DNA of 64,000 nucleotides from Didemnitutus sp041906465 (lineage in GTDB: Bacteria; Verrucomicrobiota; Verrucomicrobiia; Opitutales; Opitutaceae), in the NCBI GenBank assembly GCA_041906465.1, contig JAYRJE010000007.1, positions 1 through 64,000 of the forward strand. Reading direction: 5' to 3'. Under the pieces are notes generated by a model. The model searched no databases. It was given only the letters and a program-made list of their open reading frames with translations, and had not been told where the DNA came from. A program made the position numbers and the translations under genes. Within the stretch, counting starts at the first letter, position 1, and each line of letters opens with the position of its first letter. Shown here in pieces: positions 14,988-23,439 of the stretch.

Positions 14988-15614
14988 ATGCCTCTGAAAT
15001 ACCTAACCAAGGCCGAAATCGAAGCTGCGCTCAACCGAATCTCTGAGTTAGCGGCAGCCGAAGGGGTGCGCTTGGAAATGACGCTCTACGGAGGCGCGTT
15101 GATGCTCTTGGCCTACGACGCCCGAGATGTAACTAAGGACGTAGATGCCATCATCCACCCGTCGGAGGTTGGGCGCCGGCTCGTGGCCAAAGTGGCGGCC
15201 GAGCGCGGCCTGTCGGAGGATTGGCTGAACGACAACGTGCGGCAGTTCGTCAGCTCGAAGGAAGCGAAGAACGAACTACCTTTGCCGAACGTTTCGCGCG
15301 CCGGGCTGCACATCACCCGGCCGACGGCCAAATACCTGCTGGCCATGAAAGTCATGGCCAGTCGAAAGCCTTTGCCCGGTTATGCCGGAGACTACCACGA
15401 CATCGAAATCCTGCTGCGCATCACCAAGATCAAGACGGTGGATGAAGTGCAGAAAGTCGTGGACGCCTTTTTCCCCGACACTGTTCTGCCGGAGCCCACG
15501 CAACTTGCCCTCACGGAAATACTGGAGAAAATCGGCCATGAAAAAGACCAACAGCCTGCGCCTCAGCCGCCCGCAAACCGCCCGAGCGGTCGCCCGTCGC
15601 GCCGCGTCCGTTGA
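14988..15614 (+). CDS. DUF6036-type nucleotidyltransferase (toxin-antitoxin-like)
   Basis: A 208-residue protein with the polymerase-beta-fold nucleotidyltransferase signature: G-G-A-L-M-L-L at about residues 35-41, then T-K-D-V-D-A-I-I at about 49-56 with the metal-binding D-x-D. A later A-K-Y-L-L-A-M-K-V-M-A-S-R segment is typical of the DUF6036/AbiEii-like group. Such proteins transfer nucleotides to RNA or protein targets, and several relatives act as toxins or defence effectors. The last ~25 residues are Pro/Arg-rich and are encoded by DNA shared with the next gene. It lies directly beside the IS21 insertion. Confidence 0.75.
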   Translation: MPLKYLTKAEIEAALNRISELAAAEGVRLEMTLYGGALMLLAYDARDVTKDVDAIIHPSEVGRRLVAKVAAERGLSEDWLNDNVRQFVSSKEAKNELPLPNVSRAGLHITRPTAKYLLAMKVMASRKPLPGYAGDYHDIEILLRITKIKTVDEVQKVVDAFFPDTVLPEPTQLALTEILEKIGHEKDQQPAPQPPANRPSGRPSRRVR

Positions 15615-16050
15615 GCAGTTCGGTCTGAATCTGCGGGACTGGTTTCACGAACTCCGGCGAATCTCCACGCGTGCACAATTACAAGAGGCGGTGAAGATCC
15701 GTCCGCCGCGATTGGCGTCGCGGTTCCCCCAGGGAGAGGTTGCCGATGCCTTTCTCGCCGCGCAGGTGGAGTTCTTCTGCCGCCGTGCTAACGTGCGCCC
15801 TCCGCGATGGACGGGTGATCCCCGCTACGTGCTCGATCAGCCGTGGTTTTCTACGCCGGGACGGCGCTTGCGTGCGCACCTCCTCCTAGACACACCGAAC
15901 GAATTTAGAAACCGTAACGTGTTCACGACGCCCGAACTCGAACTGAAGATCCGGCGCGGCCGGCCGTTCGTCAGCCCGGAGGTGAAGCGGGAGAAGGCGC
16001 GTTTGCGCCAGCGGCGTTTTCGGAAGCGTCACGCCGCTCGGATTAATTGA
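15538..16050 (+). CDS. Hypothetical partner of the nucleotidyltransferase
   Basis: A 170-residue basic protein starting M-K-K-T-N-S-L-R-L inside the preceding gene, overlapping it by 77 nt in another frame. The body (E-Q-F-G-L-N-L-R-D-W-F-H-E-L, then L-D-Q-P-W-F-S-T-P-G-R-R-L-R-A-H-L-L-L) looks like a conserved protein, and the tail is very rich in Arg/Lys (K-A-R-L-R-Q-R-R-F-R-K-R-H). I do not recognise the family. The tight overlap suggests translational coupling and a functional pair, either as cognate antitoxin or as a regulator. The stop lies at the point where the truncated dehydrogenase begins. Confidence 0.6.
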   Translation: MKKTNSLRLSRPQTARAVARRAASVEQFGLNLRDWFHELRRISTRAQLQEAVKIRPPRLASRFPQGEVADAFLAAQVEFFCRRANVRPPRWTGDPRYVLDQPWFSTPGRRLRAHLLLDTPNEFRNRNVFTTPELELKIRRGRPFVSPEVKREKARLRQRRFRKRHAARIN

Positions 16051-16555
16051 TTGATGTGACGTGAATGCCGAGCGGCAGGAGCTCCTGGCGCAGGCTCTCA
16101 CTGGCGGCTTCCAAGGCGGCTTTGGCCGCTCCGTAGGCGCCGAAGCCGGGGTAGTTGGCGATCGCGGCCGCGGCACTGATGTTGATGATGTGACCCCCGC
16201 GACGCGCGCGCAGTTTGGGAAGAACCGCTCGGATGAGGCCGATCGGGCCAAAGAAATTGGTCTCCATCACTCGACGAATCTGTTCGTCGCTGCATTCCTC
16301 GAGCGCACCAACCAGGCCGCAGCCGGCGTTGTTGACGAACACGTCAATCTCTCCGACCTCCGCCATTACGGCGCGCACGCTCGCCGGATCGGTCTCGTCA
16401 AGTGAGGCAACGCGGCAAGCGCGAAGCTGCGCGAGATCACGCAGCCTGTCCGGGTCGCACGCGGTCGCCACGACTTCGTGCCCCGCTTGGAGCGCGGCTT
16501 CTGCCAGCGCCCGGCCGAGACCGGAGGAACTGCCTGTGATCAGCCATTTCTTCAT
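16043..16555 (-). pseudogene. Short-chain dehydrogenase, C-terminus lost
   Basis: From the ATG at 16,555 the protein shows a full Rossmann start (W-L-I-T-G-S-S-S-G-L-G-R-A), V-N-N-A-G at the NNAG position, Ser in I-N-I-S-A and the catalytic Y-G-A-A-K. It stops after G-I-H-V-T-S-I-N at about residue 170, where SDRs normally continue with an E-P-G segment and another 80-100 residues. The stop codon is supplied by the end of the neighbouring convergent gene. The substrate-binding lid is missing, so the enzyme is unlikely to work. The break marks the right-hand edge of the mobile island. Confidence 0.8.
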
Positions 16556-16747
16556 GCCGAACTTACGCGCGGCGGCGGTGGCTGGATTCACCCGAACGCG
16601 TCACGTCGGCGTCGCGGCGGCGAACGGTGCGCTCCCGCGGGCGGTGTCACCGGGACGCGATCAGCGTGCGCTCGTCGCGATCGAATGGAACTCGCACCGC
16701 GTCGCACGGCCACCGCGCGGAGCTGCCTTCGCCGGCGGGTGCGTGCG

Positions 16748-17503
16748 TCAAACGCATGCCCGCTTCGGGGCGAGGCCTCGAGGCGAACGCTCGCCGGACG
16801 GGCCGGCCAGACGCGATTTCGGATCCGCTGCGCGCGCGGACCAGCCGGCACGGCAGCCTTCTGCTGGACAGCGTCCGGTGCCGGTGGCGTTCACCACGCA
16901 CGTGCGGCACAGCGATGCCAATCCTTCCAAATCGCGCCGCGCCACCGCGCGGATGGTCTGACGTAATTCTTCGAGGGCGACCGTCCGTTCGCGTGGCATG
17001 GTCCGGCCGAGCGAGGTCTGCACGATGACCAGCGTTTCCAGGAGGGCCTGTTCCCCCGAAGAGTAGAAGGCACGCAGCGGGTTGCGCCCGCAGAAATGGT
17101 CCGCCCAGCGGCGCACCGGCCGTTTTGTCGGAGGTCGCTTCAGTCGCGCGAAAACTTCATCGAGAACCCCATCCACGCCGAACATCAGTGTGTCGGGGCG
17201 GGCGAGGGCGGAGACCACCGGCTGCATGCGCAAATACGTTCCCCAGCGGGTGACGATCTGGGGGCGCTGAAGGAGGAGGGCTTGAACCAGATCGGCGTGC
17301 ACGGACCGAAAATATTCATCTCCGCTTATCGCGGCTGCGCCGATTTTTTCTGCTGCGGCGCATTCCTTGGCGTTTTTTGCCGCCGCGGGTCCGACGTCGG
17401 CTCGCTTCGATTCCACCCGCATCCATGGTGCGCGGGCGCCGGCAGCTCCAGGCCCCAGCATATCGCCGTGGCGCCACATCGAAAGCATCATGGTTTCCCT
17501 CAT
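16748..17503 (-). CDS. Hypothetical protein
   Basis: A frame of about 251 residues starting M-R-E-T-M-M-L-S-M-W-R-H-G-D. It shows helical segments (A-D-L-V-Q-A-L-L-L-Q-R-P-Q, then A-R-P-D-T-L-M-F-G-V-D-G-V-L-D-E-V-F), an H-F-C-G-R-N-P-L-R motif and a cysteine pair near the end (L-C-R-T-C). The final ~50 residues are Arg/Ala-rich and may be partly non-native. The frame is open for another 84 codons upstream, but that part has the composition of a shadow frame. No family is recognised. It could have been clipped by the same event that truncated the dehydrogenase. Confidence 0.4.
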   Translation of the reverse strand: MRETMMLSMWRHGDMLGPGAAGARAPWMRVESKRADVGPAAAKNAKECAAAEKIGAAAISGDEYFRSVHADLVQALLLQRPQIVTRWGTYLRMQPVVSALARPDTLMFGVDGVLDEVFARLKRPPTKRPVRRWADHFCGRNPLRAFYSSGEQALLETLVIVQTSLGRTMPRERTVALEELRQTIRAVARRDLEGLASLCRTCVVNATGTGRCPAEGCRAGWSARAADPKSRLAGPSGERSPRGLAPKRACV

Positions 17504-17579
17504 TCGGCGAAATTTGCGAGCTCGCAGGAGGTCCTCCACATGACTCCGGCGGAGCTGAACGAGCGCGGACGGAGCGGGC

Positions 17580-20153
17580 TCAGTTCGCGCTCGTGAAGCG
17601 CAGGCGGAAGAAAATCTGCGGGTGGCCGGCGGCGGCGATGCGAGCGGTCCATGTTTGCCGCCCGTCGGTCTCGCTTTGCTGGGTCGCGAGGGTCGTTTGC
17701 CAGTGGGCGAGGTCGGTGGAAAACTCGACCGCGTAAGCGATATCGTCGCGGTCACTGGGGCGCGTGTAGGTGAAGAGCCAGTCGTCGCCGCTCAACGAGA
17801 AGGACGGCAGCCCGCTCGGCGCGGGCGCAGTCGGCGCAAGACCGAGTGCGTATTTCGCGAGATTCGTGAGTCCGTCGCCGCTGGCGATGGCGCCCGGGCC
17901 GCTGACCTCGTCGTTGGCGGCGTCGGTGGAGGAAAAATTAGCGAGGCGCCATGCGGCGTAGCCGGTGGGAGTCGACGCCGGGACAGCGATCTTCATCAGC
18001 GTCTCTGTGTTTGGCGCGAGCAGTGAGATATCGCCGGCGAGGAGCAGGGCGCCGTCGGGCAGCGCCGTGCCGCTGAAGAGGCGCAGGTTGCCGAGCCCGC
18101 TGGTCTGGAACGCCGTGTCCTCCGCGCCGTCGGCACGGTAGCGCCGCAGGAAACCGTCGCCGAGCGCGATCACGGTTTCGCCGAGCGCGATCAGGCGCGT
18201 GACGTAGGCGCCACTCGGGTTGAACGCGGGGTTGGGCGTGCCATCGGCGGCGAGTTCCTGCGGCGTGAGCGTGCCAGCGATCCAGATCTTGCCGCCAGGT
18301 CGCTGGAGCAGGGTGAGAATTTGCGACGCGGTGAGGCTCGCGGAGCTGAACGTCGCGTCGAGATTTCCTTCGGCGGTGAGGCGGACGATGTGCTTGCAGG
18401 CGACGTCCTGATAGCGGTCGAACGAGCCGACCAGATAGATGTGGCCGGCGGCGTCAATCTGGACCTCCGAGACGAAGCCGGTCGTGTCACTCGAGAAGCC
18501 GGTATTGCCGGCGAAGCTGCTGTCGACGGTGCCGTCTTGGTTGAGGCGGCGGAAAAACGGCCGCGTGTAGCCGCCCACGACGTCGTAGCCCGCGACGAGC
18601 AGTTTGTTGTCCGGCGCGGCAACGATTGTGCGGACGTCGCCGTCGAGGGAGAGAACGCCGTTGGCGTTGAACGCAGGGTCGAGCGTGCCGTCGGCGAGGA
18701 CGCGCGCGAGATGCGTGCGCGACTGGAAGTTGTAGGAGTAGAAATGCCCGCCGAGGACGATCTTGCCGTCGGCCTGTTGGGCGATGGCGCGGACGCGGTC
18801 GCCGCTTGCGCCGTCGTTGCCGGAGTTGAACGTGAGATCGGGCGAGCCGTCGGCGTTGATGCGTGTGAGCAGCCGGCTCGTGCGCTGGCCGTTGATATGG
18901 GTGAATTCGCCGGCGATGAGAAACTGTCCGCTGCCGGTCGACTGAGCGGCGTAGACGGTGCCCGGTGTGCAGACGAGGGCGGAGAAGCCGGAGATGAGGC
19001 GGCCGTCGGACTCGACGCCCACGGCGCCGCTGTAAGGGGCGGAGACCGAACCCGCCTGGCCGCCGAAGTTGCCGACCGCGAGCAGGTGGCCGGCGGGATT
19101 CAGGCCGATTGCGCTCACTGAGCCGCCATAGCCGAGTGCGGGAAAGTTGGAGGCGAAAGTGGCGTCGACTGCGCCATCGGCGCCGAGGCGGACGAGAAAG
19201 TTGGTGTTGGCGGTGGTGGTGGTGGTGGGGCCGAAGCCGCCCGCGTAGACGGTGTCGCCCGCGGTCGCGACCGCAAAGCACCATTGCAGGCCGAGCGTCG
19301 CGCTCGGATCGAAGGTGGGGTCGAGCGCGCCGTCGGCCGAGAGCCGCGCGACACACTTGCGGGCGGTGCCGGCAAAGTTCGCAAAACCGCCACCGGCGAC
19401 GAGGCGGCCGTTCGCGTCGATCGCGAGGGCGTTCACGGTGCGGTCGAATCCGGTGCCGGCGGCGAACGAGGTGTCGAGTGAGCCGTCGGTGTTGAGTCGG
19501 GCGATACGTCCACAGGCGACGCCATTGTATTCGGAAAAATCGCCGGCGACGACGATCCGGCCGCTCGCCTGCACGACGAGGGCGTTGACGTAGCCGTTGA
19601 AACCGCTGCCGCGGATGAAGCTGGGAGCGGTGGTGCCGTCGGCGTTCAGGCAGCTTAGGCCAGCGTTACCGCCGACGAGGATTTTCCCGTCGGCGAGGAC
19701 GGCGAGCGCCTGGGTGAAATGGTGACCGCTCGCCGTGAACGAGGAGTCGATCGAGCCGTCGGCGTGCAAGCGGGCGAGGTTGCTGTGGGGTTCGCCGCCG
19801 ACCGTGTTGAAGCGACCGGCGATGAGCAGCTGACCGTTCGGAAGCTCGGCGGCGGTTATCACGAAGAAATCCACCGCGGCCGGATGATAAGTGGGGTCGA
19901 GTTGCCCGTCGGCAGCGACGCGGGCGAGTGAGAATCGCGGCGAGCCGTTCCACGAGGAAAAGTAGCCACCGACGTAGAACTTGTTGTTCGCGGTCGGCAG
20001 CGCGACGTAGCCGAAGCCCTCGCGCCGCGCCGCGTCGCAGGTGAAGTCCGCGGCCTTTTGCCAGGGTGCGGCGAGGGCGGGCAGAGCGAGTGCGAGCCCG
20101 AGCAGCGCCCCAGCTAGTTTTGTTCCGCGGCTCAGCCCGAGAGATATGGCCAT
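17580..20153 (-). CDS. Secreted delta-60 repeat beta-propeller protein
   Basis: An 857-residue protein. Residues 1-28 are a signal peptide (K-L-A-G-A-L-L-G-L-A-L-A-L-P-A-L-A-A). About a dozen delta-60 repeats follow, each with the pattern D-G-(x)-L-D-x-(T/S)-F ... V-x-A-L-A-x-(Q/D)-x-(G/D)-G-(K/R)-(I/L)-(V/L)-x-(A/G)-G-x-F. The repeats would form one or two extracellular beta-propellers. The last ~130 residues are a separate beta-rich domain (A-V-E-F-S-T-D-L-A-H-W, then F-F-R-L-R-F) common at the ends of large exported Verrucomicrobiota proteins. No catalytic motif is seen, so a binding or adhesion role is likely. It is monocistronic and divergent from the isomerase gene. Confidence 0.85.
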   Translation of the reverse strand: MAISLGLSRGTKLAGALLGLALALPALAAPWQKAADFTCDAARREGFGYVALPTANNKFYVGGYFSSWNGSPRFSLARVAADGQLDPTYHPAAVDFFVITAAELPNGQLLIAGRFNTVGGEPHSNLARLHADGSIDSSFTASGHHFTQALAVLADGKILVGGNAGLSCLNADGTTAPSFIRGSGFNGYVNALVVQASGRIVVAGDFSEYNGVACGRIARLNTDGSLDTSFAAGTGFDRTVNALAIDANGRLVAGGGFANFAGTARKCVARLSADGALDPTFDPSATLGLQWCFAVATAGDTVYAGGFGPTTTTTANTNFLVRLGADGAVDATFASNFPALGYGGSVSAIGLNPAGHLLAVGNFGGQAGSVSAPYSGAVGVESDGRLISGFSALVCTPGTVYAAQSTGSGQFLIAGEFTHINGQRTSRLLTRINADGSPDLTFNSGNDGASGDRVRAIAQQADGKIVLGGHFYSYNFQSRTHLARVLADGTLDPAFNANGVLSLDGDVRTIVAAPDNKLLVAGYDVVGGYTRPFFRRLNQDGTVDSSFAGNTGFSSDTTGFVSEVQIDAAGHIYLVGSFDRYQDVACKHIVRLTAEGNLDATFSSASLTASQILTLLQRPGGKIWIAGTLTPQELAADGTPNPAFNPSGAYVTRLIALGETVIALGDGFLRRYRADGAEDTAFQTSGLGNLRLFSGTALPDGALLLAGDISLLAPNTETLMKIAVPASTPTGYAAWRLANFSSTDAANDEVSGPGAIASGDGLTNLAKYALGLAPTAPAPSGLPSFSLSGDDWLFTYTRPSDRDDIAYAVEFSTDLAHWQTTLATQQSETDGRQTWTARIAAAGHPQIFFRLRFTSAN

Positions 20154-20481
20154 AGAAACGACGAGAGTTCAGGCAACGTGACAGCGCCGCCGATTTTTGC
20201 ACTCCTGCATTGCGTCTCATTCACCGAGCTACTGGCGGCAGTTAGAATGCGGGGGCCCGTGTGCCGTTGAACCCTGGCGTCTGGCGGCGCGGGGGGCTGC
20301 GGATTTGCAGACGCCGCGCGAGTTGCACGACGAGCCAACGCTGCGGGGAGATCCCGGTAGCGTTCGTTTACCGCACGGTGACGGCGCTGGCGTAAGTGGG
20401 GCCAATCCCGGGAGCGACGGAGGTCGTGGCGACGTGAAGTCCGAGATTGTCGCGCGCGGCGCGGCGCTGACAAGCTGCGGC
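20154..20481. other. Divergent intergenic region
   Basis: This separates the delta-60 protein gene (minus) from the isomerase gene (plus) and must contain both promoters. No clear -35/-10 pair, palindrome or riboswitch-like structure stands out. The plus-strand frame remains open across it, but the sequence does not resemble protein. Confidence 0.4.
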
Positions 20482-21279
20482 ATGGCTTACATGCGCACCT
20501 ACTCAACCCTCGGCAGTCCCGCGCTCGGTCTGGAGGAGACGCTGGCGCTGGCGGCGCGGCATGGGTTGGCTGGCGTCGAGCTGCGAGCGCTCGGTGGCAC
20601 GATCGATCTGCCGGCGCATTTCGCCGCGACCTATGGCACACCGGAGGTGCTGGCGGCGCGCCTGGCCGGACAGCCGATACGGATTTTTTCGTTGGATACG
20701 TCGCTGCACCTGGCGCACCCGACCGCCGAGGAGCGGGACGCTTTTTTGAGCTTCCTGCCGTGGGCGGAGGCGCTTCGTGTTCCGCAGCTGCGCGTGTTTG
20801 ACGGCGGCAAGGTGGGCGACGCCGCCACGCACCGTGCGATGGCAGAAACAGTTGCCTGGTGGCGGCAATTGCGCGCGGAAAATCACTGGCACACGGAAGT
20901 GATGGTGGAAACGCACGACGCCCTCTGCACCAGCTCTTCGATTCGCGGCTTCCTCGAACTCGCTCCCGGCACGGGCATTCTCTGGGACACGCATCACACG
21001 TGGAAAACCGGTGGCGAAGACCCGCTCGTCACATGGCGGGCGATCGCGCCGCACGTGGTGCATTTGCATGTGAAGGACAGCGTGAGCATTCCCGGGCCGA
21101 AGCATCCGTTCAGCTATCGCCTGCCTGGGGACGGCGAATTCCCCATGGCGCCGCTGCGCGAGATGCTGCGCGCCGAATATCACGGCCCGATGAGCCTCGA
21201 GTGGGAACGGCTCTGGCATCCGGAACTCGCGCCAGTCGAAGACGCGCTCGCAGCGGCGACCCAGCGCGACTGGTGGTGA
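20482..21279 (+). CDS. Sugar phosphate isomerase/epimerase family protein
   Basis: A 265-residue TIM-barrel protein of the AP-endonuclease-2/xylose-isomerase-like family. Family signs are G-L-A-G-V-E-L-R near residue 25, the metal ligands in M-V-E-T-H-D (Glu and His), I-L-W-D-T-H-H-T, V-V-H-L-H-V-K-D and S-L-E-W-E-R near the C-terminus. Such enzymes isomerise or epimerise keto-sugars with a divalent metal; the sugar cannot be inferred. The ATG at 20,482 gives the standard barrel start, although the frame is open further upstream. It converges on the esterase gene, the two stops being adjacent. Confidence 0.8.
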   Translation: MAYMRTYSTLGSPALGLEETLALAARHGLAGVELRALGGTIDLPAHFAATYGTPEVLAARLAGQPIRIFSLDTSLHLAHPTAEERDAFLSFLPWAEALRVPQLRVFDGGKVGDAATHRAMAETVAWWRQLRAENHWHTEVMVETHDALCTSSSIRGFLELAPGTGILWDTHHTWKTGGEDPLVTWRAIAPHVVHLHVKDSVSIPGPKHPFSYRLPGDGEFPMAPLREMLRAEYHGPMSLEWERLWHPELAPVEDALAAATQRDWW

Positions 21280-22134
21280 TCAGGGCAGCAAGCCTTCGCG
21301 CTCCAGAAACTCGCGCACGAGCTCGCGGGATTTTTCCTGCCATGCCGGCAAGCTGGGCAGGAAATTATGGCCGCCGTCGGGCACGAGGTGCAGCTCGCAA
21401 CGATTGCCCGTCGCGAGCAAGCGGTCGCGCAGCGCCAGCGCCTGCCGTGGCGGCACCAGCACGTCGGCGGCGCCGTGAAACGCCAGCACCGGTGGCATAA
21501 GCGCATCGAGCTGATGCACCGGCGAGAGCGCCGTGGCATCGCCGCCGAAACGCCCGGGCGTGTAGCCGGTGGCGGGCGAAGTATCCGAAACCGCGCTGAA
21601 AAGAACGAGCGCGGCCGGTTTCAGAGTCGGCGACTCGGCGGGATCGGAACCGGGCGGTGGGTGCACGATGGCGGTCCAGAGTGCGACGTGCCCGCCGGCG
21701 GAGTTGCCGCCGACTACGATGTGCGCGGGATCGACGCCCAACTCGCGGGCGTGCTCCTGCAACCAATGCAGGGCGGCGCGAGAATCCGCGACCGAGGCGA
21801 GCGGCGACGTGTCGTGCCGCTGCTTCGTGCGGTAATCGGGGGCGATGCCGACCAAGCCCAAGCTCGCGGCGAATTTCGCCCAAGGGAGTGCGGAGATCGG
21901 TGTGCCCGTCGTCCAACCGCCGCCGAAGAAAAACATGAGCGCAGGTCTCCGGTCGTCCACTTTCCAGCCCGCGGGTTTCACGACGAAGAGTCGCATCTCC
22001 GGCGCGTCGGGGCGGTAAATGTGCGCTTCGGCGCCCGGCAGTTCGGTGGGCGTGGCCTCGGGCGCGGCGGGAGTCTGCGCGACGAGGAATGGCGTCAGCG
22101 TCAGCAGCAGCAGTGAGCCCAGCGAGCGTTTCAT
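21280..22134 (-). CDS. Secreted alpha/beta-hydrolase (acetyl esterase type)
   Basis: A 284-residue protein with a signal peptide (K-R-S-L-G-S-L-L-L-L-T-L-T-P-F-L-V-A-Q-T). The oxyanion motif appears as F-F-F-G-G-G-W (variant of H-G-G-G-W). The nucleophile elbow is G-N-S-A-G-G, the acid is in A-A-D-V-L-V and the His in D-G-G-H-N-F. This is the BD-FAE/hormone-sensitive-lipase type found in carbohydrate loci, where it removes acetyl or feruloyl esters from polysaccharides. The start overlaps the previous gene's stop by 4 nt (ATGA), making it the last gene of the four-gene operon 26,719-21,280. Confidence 0.85.
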   Translation of the reverse strand: MKRSLGSLLLLTLTPFLVAQTPAAPEATPTELPGAEAHIYRPDAPEMRLFVVKPAGWKVDDRRPALMFFFGGGWTTGTPISALPWAKFAASLGLVGIAPDYRTKQRHDTSPLASVADSRAALHWLQEHARELGVDPAHIVVGGNSAGGHVALWTAIVHPPPGSDPAESPTLKPAALVLFSAVSDTSPATGYTPGRFGGDATALSPVHQLDALMPPVLAFHGAADVLVPPRQALALRDRLLATGNRCELHLVPDGGHNFLPSLPAWQEKSRELVREFLEREGLLP

Positions 22135-23438
22135 CGGGACGGCGGCGGTGGCGGCGCGAAATAGGTTTCCCACAGCCCGAAAATGTAGTCCGCGCCCATC
22201 GGCTCCAGGTCGCGCTCCCACCAGTATTCACGCGGTTTCCCGAGCGACCAGCTGCGATAGCCTTCGCGGGCCTTGAAGCGCAGATCGGCCATGCCGACAC
22301 CCATGCGACGTTCGAGGACATCTCCGCCGCGAGCGGCATCCCACACGCCGACGAGCTTCAGCGTCACCGCCGTGGGCACATCGATCATCGCGCCTTCGAA
22401 CGCGTAGGCCGCGCTCGTGCGGAAACCGTCCCAATCCGTGCTCTCGAACTCGTGGAGCATGCCCATCTGGCCTTCCCACGGCGATTCGGTGGCCGCGCTG
22501 ACGCGGTTCATTAATCCGGAGGTGAACTCGCTGTTCGCGATGACGCGCGTGCGCACGGCTTTCGAGAACAAGCGGACGGCCTGCGCGCGGTGCAGCTCCC
22601 ATGGCTCGCGCAACGTGATGCCGTCGTGCGTGAAGTCGTTGCGCACGCCGGCGCCGCGCGTGACGACGCCTTGCGCGAGCACTTGTTTGGTGGGCACGGC
22701 AATGCTGCCGCCGTGCATCATGAGGCCGCGGATCGCCGGGTTCCATGTCCAGCAGCGCTTGATGTTTTGGAAATTCGCCGCGTCGAGCCGCGCGAGGAAA
22801 CCATCGAAGTCGAAGGACCGGAAAAACGCGTTCAATTCGTCGGGTCCGAAGTAGAGCGAAGCCGAGATGATCGCGCCGACGTAGCCTTCGACGTGGTTCG
22901 GGTTCCAACTTTTGTGGTAGAGCGAGTGCCCATCGAGCAGCAGGTAGTAGTCGTTGTCGTCGTCGAGGCAGAAGTGCGCGGCCAGCGCGAGTGCCTGCAT
23001 CAGAAGATCGGCGCGCTGCTTCTCGTCGTCGCTCAGCTGCGCCCAAACTGCGGGCGTGCGCTTCGCGAGCAGCAGCGCGTGCGCGGGCACGTGATGCGTC
23101 CAGCCGCCGATTCCGCCCTGGGCTTCGGGTTCGTTGGTGCTGCCGTCAGCATGCGGCTCGGGCGTGGTGAGAATATAGCGGAGTTTCTCGGCGAGATGCG
23201 TGGCGAGGGTTTTGCCTTCGACGATTTGATCCGGGTTTTGAAACGCGGCGACGGCGGCCACCTGGAGCGCGAACGTCTCAGGCATTTCGCGCGTGCGCTG
23301 CATCGCGACGAATTTCCACCGCGGCGCCTTCGTGCGCACGGCACGCTCGACGAGCGCGGCGGGCAAGCGCGGTGGCTCGGTCGCGCACGCGGTGAGGACG
23401 AGCGACAGCGCGGTGAAGAGCAGGAGCAGGCGTTTCAT
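22131..23438 (-). CDS. Putative outer-membrane lipoprotein, unknown function
   Basis: A 435-residue protein with a lipoprotein signal (L-L-L-L-F-T-A-L-S-L-V-L-T-A-C), lipobox cysteine at about residue 18. The mature part is helix-rich, with D-D-D-N-D-Y-Y-L-L-L-D-G-H-S-L-Y-H-K and N-P-N-H-V-E-G-Y-V-G-A segments that suggest an (alpha/alpha)-barrel sugar-binding or lyase-like fold, but no named family is certain. Trp and aromatic residues are frequent. It lies 1 nt after a glycosidase gene and overlaps the esterase gene, so a role in handling oligosaccharides at the cell surface is a reasonable guess only. Confidence 0.6.
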   Translation of the reverse strand: MKRLLLLFTALSLVLTACATEPPRLPAALVERAVRTKAPRWKFVAMQRTREMPETFALQVAAVAAFQNPDQIVEGKTLATHLAEKLRYILTTPEPHADGSTNEPEAQGGIGGWTHHVPAHALLLAKRTPAVWAQLSDDEKQRADLLMQALALAAHFCLDDDNDYYLLLDGHSLYHKSWNPNHVEGYVGAIISASLYFGPDELNAFFRSFDFDGFLARLDAANFQNIKRCWTWNPAIRGLMMHGGSIAVPTKQVLAQGVVTRGAGVRNDFTHDGITLREPWELHRAQAVRLFSKAVRTRVIANSEFTSGLMNRVSAATESPWEGQMGMLHEFESTDWDGFRTSAAYAFEGAMIDVPTAVTLKLVGVWDAARGGDVLERRMGVGMADLRFKAREGYRSWSLGKPREYWWERDLEPMGADYIFGLWETYFAPPPPPSR

Positions 23439-23439
23439 T

